Part shown: positions 57,943 through 64,000 of the stretch, one piece after another
How the letters are laid out: each line of letters opens with the position of its first letter
Numbering within the stretch: the stretch's first letter is position 1
Assembly: GCA_000442125.1 (NCBI GenBank)
Contig: KE546971.1
Coordinates: 250,583 to 314,582 of the forward strand
DNA: 64,000 bases
Direction: 5' to 3'
Source: Opeltia flavorubescens
Taxonomy: Eukaryota > Ascomycota > Lecanoromycetes > Teloschistales > Teloschistaceae
Made by a program: the position numbers and the translations under genes
Notes under the pieces: model-generated
The model's input: the letters and a program-made list of their open reading frames with translations, nothing else
Databases searched by the model: none
What the model was told of the DNA's origin: nothing

Positions 57943-60490
57943 ATGTCAATAACAATTCGCTTTCCTTTGGATGTAGTCCTCCTTCCGAGAAGGCTGGTCC
58001 TCTTATCGTACCATGTGATCATCGCTACTAGCTTTACTGTATCTGGTCAGACTTTTTATAGTATTTGAAGTTACAAATGCTGATCTTTTCTTGGCCTCTA
58101 GAAATATGGGCAAACTCTTCTGCTTCACCACCAGCAGCGATATCGAGCACGAACGCTTCATGTTCCTACGACTGCACAATCTCTGGCCTTAATCTTAATA
58201 TAAATTGGTATCGAGCTGCTGTCACGAAGGTTGTCGCCGAAGAGACAGCTACAATCAATTCTTCCATTGGGCAGTCGGCCAGCAACGCTTCCTTGTCTCT
58301 TGTCAACCTTACCCAATGGATTGTAGCCCCTAAGCCGGCAGCAGGTCACGCAAATGATGATCAATCTCTCATTACTCACAGTGACACATTCTATGAGGCT
58401 TTCCTGTCTACAACTATGTCAGTCATATACCCTTCTTCAGATTGGTACTCCAGTGACTGATGTTTATCAGCACATCGCCAACCGTAGTAAATATCATCTC
58501 TATCGCTTCCATTGATGAGACAGTTTCTACAATTGTCAATGGCAAGCCCACTTGCGAGAGAGTCGAATACGATACTGCTAGCTTAGGTATCTTCGTTGTA
58601 AATCCGGAAGGAGGCAATCAAATTACAATGCCTCCCTCCTACTTATCGAATTTGGGTGTAATGTCCCCATCAGAGTGCGTACATTCCGAAAGTATTGTTA
58701 CAGCGAATGTCCCCGTATCATCACTACTTACAGCTACCGTGGCATACACATTGGCATTTGTGCCGAACACATCGCCTGCCCTACCGTCTATTACAGCCAC
58801 CGAATCAACCCAATCGCCCTCTACTATAATTATACCTCCCTCAGTCCCAGGCATTCAACCCAGTCCAAAGACTCCAGTCACCATAGGGTTGTCACCTTTG
58901 GGACTCCCTGATTGGCATGATTCATCTCTAGCGAGTGAACCCTCACACGAAATGAGTATCACAAAGACCTGGCTCGAAGTACCACCAGCTGAATCACATA
59001 AGTCTCCGATGGTAGACCCACAAATTTTGGAAGTACCCAGTGGTTGGCAAAGTGGTGGTGAACCTCCCTGGCCTCATATTATTGTAATCTTCAGTGGTAA
59101 CGCTGTCACTTTACTCTCTTCGGTGCGCCCAACTGGAGCCGAAACTAAGCGGTAAGGATCCAGTCAACGACAGGAGAGTCTACCTGCAGTCGAACAGTCA
59201 ATAACACTTGATTTCAGACCACAGCACGCTATGGAACAGGGGATATCATCAAATCCCGTCATGTTAACTCCAGGTGCCAATGATCCTGCCAACGCAAGGG
59301 TAACCGACACAGCGATACCTCGTACAAAGTCTACTGCAGTCCTTCAGTCGATCAATATTGCAGGTATTGAAGCCATAAGAAACTCGAACTCGCAGTATAT
59401 CGTTGGTTCGCAGACGCTGACACCGGGAGCGGCTGCTATCACCATCGATGGAACACCCGTTTCTCTTGACCCTTCAGCAACAGCTTTAGTCATAGGTTCA
59501 TCTACCCAGCCTCTTATTATGTCCTCGAAACAGAGCGCATTCACGGCTGATGGCTTCAAATTCACTTCTGGGTCCAATTCAGCTCTCATCATTGGTACGA
59601 AAACAGTTACGCCCGGTGCAGCTGCAGTCACAATCTCCGGAATGCCGGTCTCGCTGGCTATCGATGGAAAAGCGTTAATGATTGGTGGGTCAACAATCCC
59701 GGTGCTCAATCGATCCGTCATCAGTGCGACGATGACACCACCAGCCGTCATACAAGTCAATGGCCGATCCTTCACAGCGGTTTCCGGATCCATCTTCATC
59801 CTGGGTCCACAGACGCTGATACCAGGAGGCTCGGCAATCACATTCGGTGGTACACGAGTCTCATTGGCTCCCGACGGAACAGCCATCGTTATTGGAGAAT
59901 CAGCAATACCATTACCAGACCGAACCACAACGCCAACGGTACTACAATTCAACGGCCAATCATTCACAGCAATCTCTGGATCGGAACTCCTGATCGGCTC
60001 TCAAACACTTATACCAGGGGCATCTGCAATCACTGTCGACGGTACACGAATCTCCCTAGCCCCAGACGGAACAGCCATCGTTATCGGTGGATCCACTGTC
60101 CCAATCCCGCTTCCAACGACCACACCAGTAGCCGTGCTCGAGCTAGGAGGAAAATCCTACACAGAGATCTCTGGATCCGAATTCATCATCGGCTCGCAAA
60201 CGCTTGTAGCAGGAGGATCCGCAATTACAGTCAACGGCACACTAGTCTCGCTTGGTGTTGCGGCGACGAATCTGGTTGTTGGGACAAAGACGGCGGCTTT
60301 GACGACGTCAGGGGGCTTGGGCGAGATAATCATGGGCGGGTTCTCGGGTGGAGATCCTGGGGCGCCGAGGGCGACGAATACGAGTGATCCAGCGATCTTC
60401 AGGGGAGGGGCGAACCGGGTCGTTGAGCAGCGGAGCGGATGGTTGTTGCTAGGGATGGTTTTTTCTGGCATCGTAGCTGAGCTTATCTGA
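57943..60490 (+). CDS. Repeat-bearing GPI-anchored cell-wall protein
   Basis: Exons 57943..58045, 58102..58417, 58471..59151 and 59218..60490, 790 residues; introns of 56, 53 and 66 bp are all in phase. The ATG at 57943 puts a signal peptide in exon 1 (LVLLSYHVIIATSFTVS). Residues about 35-420 are Ser/Thr/Pro/Asn-rich with many glycosylation sites. Residues about 421-724 hold five tandem repeats of ~50-60 residues built on IIGSQTLxPGxSAITVDGT, then (V/I)SLxPDGTAIVIG. The C-terminus ends in a hydrophobic stretch (GWLLLGMVFSGIVAELI) that fits a GPI-attachment signal. A structural or adhesive wall role is inferred from this architecture, which is common in Pezizomycotina. Repeats 3 and 4 are nearly identical, suggesting recent expansion. 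The gene is head to head with the aspartyl-protease-like gene. Confidence 0.88.
59385..60300 (+). repeat. Five tandem ~170-180-bp coding repeats
   Basis: Units begin near 59391, 59570, 59760, 59945 and 60135, each carrying G-S-Q-T-L-x-P-G, the A-I-T-x-x-G-T-x-(V/I)-S-L core and an I-x-I-G end. Divergence is greatest for unit 2; units 3 and 4 are the most alike. Repeat number may vary between strains. Confidence 0.85.
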
Positions 60491-60849
60491 TCCGCCAATG
60501 AGCAAATCTGGTTTCTGAAAGGCTGGTCAAGATAAAGGGCGATGTTATCATGACTAAATAACTGTACTTCTATACTTTGTAACATCGTATGGGGCTATTT
60601 CAACCACCCAAGACAAGAACCTTGCCCCAAGAAAAGAAACATGCTTAGAAATATCTTGATTTTCCAGATTGTGGCTTGGTTCTTTCAAGAGGAAGCAATG
60701 ATGAGGGAAGTACGTGTGATCGAATTTGACTAATTGTGCAATCACCGAGACATGATTTCATCTCCTTTCTGGGATGATACGGCATTTTTCAGAGTTAGGG
60801 AAGAGAAAAAGTATAATATTTACAGCTTTAAGGGGACCTTCTGAAAAAT
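60491..60849. other. Intergenic, 3' UTR and tRNA 5' flank
   Basis: No coding signal. A minus-strand ORF overlapping the tRNA is treated as spurious. Confidence 0.45.
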
Positions 60850-60980
60850 GCTCCAATGGCGCAATGGTGAGAGATACATCTGCTCTGTCACATTTCGCGC
60901 AATCTAACAGCATCTTCAGGTAGCGCGCCAGACTTCTATCAGGCATCTGGAGGCTCTGGGTTCGAGTCCCAGTTGGAGTG
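60850..60980 (+). tRNA. tRNA-Arg (anticodon TCT), interrupted in the D-loop and at 37/38
   Basis: Acceptor 5' GCTCCAA (60850-60856) pairs with 3' TTGGAGT (60973-60979; one G-T), discriminator G at 60980. The D-stem is GCGC (60859-60862 region) with GCGC (60923-60926 region). The anticodon stem CCAGA pairs with TCTGG, and the loop reads CTTCTA then A after removal of six bases (TCAGGC, 60939-60944), the standard tRNA-intron site. T-arm: CTGGG TTCGAGT CCCAG. Box A (TGGCGCAATGG, 60857-60867) and box B (GGTTCGAGTCC, 60959-60969) are intact. Between the two halves of the D-loop lies a 53-bp insert. After removal of both inserts the cloverleaf is complete, with a 7-nt D-loop (AATGGTA). Whether this copy makes a working tRNA depends on removal of the D-loop insert. 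Confidence 0.85.
60867..60919 (+). other. 53-bp spliceosomal-intron-like insertion in the tRNA D-loop
   Basis: Starts GTGAGA, has TCTAAC (branch-like A at 60907) twelve bases before the end, and ends TTCAG. Length and signals match the protein-gene introns of this window (45-78 bp for most). A GGT is repeated on each side, so the exact edges can slide by two bases. It is not at the tRNA endonuclease site and would not be recognised by it. Confidence 0.75.
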
Positions 60981-60986
60981 TCTTTC

Positions 60987-60991
60987 TTTTT
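60987..60991 (+). terminator. RNA polymerase III T-run after the tRNA
   Basis: TTTTT six bases after the discriminator, preceded by a broken T-tract (TCTTTC), the usual Pol III termination signal. Confidence 0.8.
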
Positions 60992-61768
60992 GCAAATTTT
61001 AGTCATTCTGTCGTCCGGCTCATGGGTCGTTTTTGGCAGGCGATGCTGTAATATCCAATGTACTCGGGACGTTGAAGTTGGGACGAGATACGCGAGACGG
61101 CTAAGATCCCTGCTCAGTGTCGCCGATGGTCGGTGACAAAAGTCCTGCCCCATAGGGGCTCGAGGGATAATTTCTGCTTGGCCAGCTTCACAGGCTTGTA
61201 TTTCCACCCAATCCTTGTGAAATGTCCTATAGATAATTGGGGTTTGAAGAACAGTTAAATGCGCTTCGAACTAATGTCTTTATAAATCTTTTGAACCTTG
61301 ATATGGGACACGGCGTTTTTTCAAAGAGAGCTTGTTTCTGGGTTTGCCAAGCCCCCTATGGAGCAGGACTTTTGTCACCGACCCTCGCGCAGTGTGAATA
61401 GTCGGAGGATTAAAGCTTGGCATTGTTTACTTGCATGATGACAGAGCCTCGGTCCCACAAGGAATTGTGTGCCCACTCGTCCTCGCCGTCGTCTTCAACC
61501 AATCATTCTGTAATTGGGAATAACAGAATTGAGGGCGAATCACAAAGGTGGTATACTATCAGACTTCTAAACTTTTTCCGGTGACGCCACTCGTGACTTC
61601 CGTTGCGGGCAAGCTAGTCTACTAGGGTGCTTTTCGATGAGATCAACATTATGAACCGTCAAATCCATTCCACTCTGCTATCAACCTTGACAAAATCACA
61701 CTCAGAACAAAGATGAATGGGGTCGCAGTAGCTGTCAAGCTTTATCAAGCCGCTCAGAAGCCGCAATT
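60992..61768. promoter_or_regulatory. Intergenic, upstream of the last gene
   Basis: Probably the promoter and 5' UTR of the coiled-coil gene. A 149-codon minus frame across it has no domain and covers the tRNA, so it is rejected. Confidence 0.4.
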
Positions 61769-64000
61769 ATGACCTTCGAACGGTCTACCAAACCTCCAAA
61801 TGCCAGGACATCAGCAATCTCCAACCCTCCAAGATGGAGCACCAAAAGCGAGCAGAAACCAGCAAGTGGCAAGCCTTCAACACCTACAACACAGACTACA
61901 CTACGAAGAGAAGCTCAGGTTATCGGGGCAAGTGTGCACATGGCAGAAAACAAGGGAGATGGGGCGACTCCGGTGAAAGCATTCATGAGCTCCAATATAA
62001 CACCGAGGTCAGGATCCAGGAAGGCAAGAGTGGAGAGCGCTTCGTCAACACCAAGGATGACTCCTGAGAGTACCCCTCCAATTGCTAGGCCGACTTCAAT
62101 GATCGAGGCCCGTGAATGGACTTCTGGAGGACCAAAGACTGCCAGAGGGTTTGGGGCAAAAGGCGATCCACTACGGCACACCAGAGCCCAGAGTGTAGTC
62201 AGTGATGTACAGTACCCCACTGGATTTATATCTGCAGATGGTCGGGGAGAAAGAGTATCAAGGACCGCAAGCCCAGATACGCTACCTAAGTTCTTCCACG
62301 CCAATGAGGCAAAGCCGAATGGTATGAGACCACAGTCACAGAGCCCACGAATACAGCCAAGATTAGCAGGGCTCAAACACATCAATGGCGCGAGTACTGT
62401 CGATGCATCCACCCCATCTCCCAGCCCCGACGCTGGCGACGAACGACCAAAGTTCTTCCATGCAGATGGCAGCCAGCCCACCAACACTTCGACACCGAGG
62501 CTTGCAAATGGACCCTTCTCTGCGAGACCGCCCCTACAAACCATTTTCAGCTCTTACCAAACCACCAATAGTCCGGTGCAACGACCGCCATCTCCTCTGA
62601 AGGAGGAGCTGGTATCCATATCGCGCAAGTCATCCCTCAACAAACCATCGCCGCGACGTCACACACGGCTCGTATCACGCGGCTCTAATGATATCAGAGC
62701 ACCAGAGTCACTGATCAACGGACAATCGAACTTATCTCGTAGATCAAGTCTCAATGACTCGGCAAAGAGGAACAGTCAGACACAATCACCCACCACGGCA
62801 CGTTTTGAATACACATCGAGCCGGAGATCCAGTATTGCCCTATCAGATTCAGGCAGAAAGCCCCCTCCTATGATACCTCCTGAGTCGACGAGCCCACAGG
62901 TATCCCCAACCGAACCCACGGGTGCAACGTCTCCAGAACCACAATCAGTCGACAGTCCGAGCAGACCAGCTCCCGGCCAGAGCAAACTAGACCATCTCAA
63001 CGAACTCGCCGCAAACGCCCGCCGTGAGCGCAAAGTCCTAGATCTAGAAATCAGCAACTCCTCCCTCCTAGCCATCAACCGTACCCTCGAAGCCGAAATG
63101 CGAAAACAAAAAGCCGAGCTGCGCCACCTCCGACGTCTGCGCTCATCAGGCCGCTTCCCATCATCAGCACGATCGGGCTCGAGTAGATTCTCCATGCCGT
63201 CCACAAGCGATGATTTATCGCCTACTTCGTCCGCTGACGAAGACGATGAAGGGGACGATGATCGATTCAGTAACATCTCAAGCGGGACAAGTGACGGTAC
63301 AAGTTTCCCTGACTCCTTAAGCTTTAGTCCTACATTGCGGAACTCATCGATGATACCAGTGTCTAAGGGACGGCAAAGTCGACCGCATAGGTTGGATTTA
63401 TCGGCTCAGAGGACGTTGTTGCAGGATAGTCAGAAGCTTAATCAAGCTTTGAAACGATGTTTGGGTCGTACGGACGAGTTGATTGCGGATGGGAAGAAGG
63501 CGCTGGAGTATAAGGTTGATACGAATGATCTGGCTGTTCCTGGGCCGAGGGTTCTTGCTCCAGAAGATCGTGACGATGGGGGGCTGGAGTTGGGGAGGGG
63601 GTTGTTGAGTCCGGGTTTGGAAGAGAGGGGGGAGAATCCTTGGGAGCGGATAGGCGAATCGAAAGAGGATCTTGGGAGTCTGCAGCTTGAGAACTTGGAA
63701 GGGTTGATGCTGGATCTCGATGAGTATGATGGTCAAGGTCAAGGTCGAGGCCAAGGTCAAGAAGGTGACGGAAGGAGTAAATACGTTGAGCAGGACATCC
63801 CTTCAACAAGCCCACAAACAAATACCGAGATACCGCCAGGAGACCTCGACACCCATTCACCTGAAAAATCACAGCCCCCCAACCTCCCGCAACCCCAACC
63901 CCAAGATCCCACCTCACCAACCACACCAACTACACCCCATGAACAAGGAGACATCCCCTACGAAGACCCTGGCATCGACACCGGAAGCGAGACTTCTCCA
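61769..64000 (+). CDS. Large Ser/Pro-rich protein with central coiled coil (3' end outside window)
   Basis: Continuous open frame of 744 codons from the ATG at 61769 (MTFERSTKPPNARTSAISNP) to the window end; I followed the frame over its whole length without meeting a stop. The first ~400 residues are disordered, with Ser, Pro and basic residues and two copies of a PKFFHA(N/D) motif (about residues 173 and 229), possibly short interaction motifs. Residues about 405-460 form a conserved-looking coiled coil (LDHLNELAANARRERKVLDL, then EISNSSLLAINRTLEAEMRK, ending in a basic LRHLRRLR). An acidic DEDDEGDDD patch follows, then a second helical part (TLLQDSQKLNQALKRCLGRT). It belongs to a fungal-specific family that I recognise by pattern but cannot name. 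No signal peptide or membrane helix. The far C-terminus is beyond the window. Confidence 0.8.
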   Translation, partial: MTFERSTKPPNARTSAISNPPRWSTKSEQKPASGKPSTPTTQTTLRREAQVIGASVHMAENKGDGATPVKAFMSSNITPRSGSRKARVESASSTPRMTPESTPPIARPTSMIEAREWTSGGPKTARGFGAKGDPLRHTRAQSVVSDVQYPTGFISADGRGERVSRTASPDTLPKFFHANEAKPNGMRPQSQSPRIQPRLAGLKHINGASTVDASTPSPSPDAGDERPKFFHADGSQPTNTSTPRLANGPFSARPPLQTIFSSYQTTNSPVQRPPSPLKEELVSISRKSSLNKPSPRRHTRLVSRGSNDIRAPESLINGQSNLSRRSSLNDSAKRNSQTQSPTTARFEYTSSRRSSIALSDSGRKPPPMIPPESTSPQVSPTEPTGATSPEPQSVDSPSRPAPGQSKLDHLNELAANARRERKVLDLEISNSSLLAINRTLEAEMRKQKAELRHLRRLRSSGRFPSSARSGSSRFSMPSTSDDLSPTSSADEDDEGDDDRFSNISSGTSDGTSFPDSLSFSPTLRNSSMIPVSKGRQSRPHRLDLSAQRTLLQDSQKLNQALKRCLGRTDELIADGKKALEYKVDTNDLAVPGPRVLAPEDRDDGGLELGRGLLSPGLEERGENPWERIGESKEDLGSLQLENLEGLMLDLDEYDGQGQGRGQGQEGDGRSKYVEQDIPSTSPQTNTEIPPGDLDTHSPEKSQPPNLPQPQPQDPTSPTTPTTPHEQGDIPYEDPGIDTGSETSP

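Noticed and set aside
59344-59967. 207-codon minus-strand frame
   Set aside because: Antisense of the GPI-protein repeats; openness follows from the repeat's codon pattern.
60758-61207. 149-codon minus-strand frame
   Set aside because: Runs straight across the tRNA-Arg gene and has no domain.
61915-62544. 209-codon minus-strand frame
   Set aside because: Antisense of the long plus-strand coiled-coil gene, whose frame is open for 744 codons.

Overview
This is a nuclear window from a filamentous ascomycete (Pezizomycotina). Genes carry short GT-AG introns (mostly 45-110 bp, often with a CTAAC-type branch site). They encode fungal-type products: UTP4, an ER FKBP with a KEEL tail, DNA polymerase kappa, an aspartyl-protease-like membrane protein, a repeat-bearing GPI wall protein, a 2EXR/F-box-like protein and fungus-specific multipass membrane families. 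Several of these families are, from memory, common in Leotiomycetes, so that class is my guess and not a demonstration. Single ambiguous bases (N) occur at 8852 and 33327.

Layout. (1) 1-12 kb is a dense housekeeping block: the 3' part of UTP4, a small coiled-coil ORF, ER FKBP, a cytochrome-b5-like membrane protein, a PIN-domain protein and Pol kappa. (2) 12.4-18.9 kb is accessory: a seven-exon membrane protein with one unresolved frame break, a small two-exon protein of unknown family and a Cys-rich single-pass surface protein. (3) About 19-45.5 kb is a 26-kb stretch with no gene I can call intact. It holds a truncated Dal5-type MFS transporter piece, degenerate minus-strand coding that looks mobile-element derived, a 75-bp inverted repeat pair around a 350-bp core, three diverged tandem copies of a ~280-bp unit, a small hairpin element and a few isolated ORFs. 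(4) 45.5-60.5 kb is again genic and enriched for membrane and wall proteins: two multipass proteins, the 2EXR protein, a membrane-anchored aspartyl-protease homologue lacking its first catalytic Asp, and, head to head with it, a GPI wall protein with five tandem repeats. (5) 60.8-61.0 kb holds a tRNA-Arg(TCT). (6) 61.8-64.0 kb is a long Ser/Pro-rich coiled-coil protein running off the window.

The most striking observation is the tRNA-Arg(TCT) at 60850-60980. Its D-loop is interrupted by 53 bp with all the marks of a spliceosomal intron (GTGAGA start, CTAAC, CAG end), in addition to a 6-nt interruption at the canonical 37/38 tRNA intron position. Box A, box B and a Pol III T-run are intact, and removing both inserts gives a clean cloverleaf.

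Exon-intron models below were built by hand from reading frame, splice dinucleotides and phase. Every multi-exon model reported as complete closes in phase; the exception at 12.4-14.7 kb is flagged.
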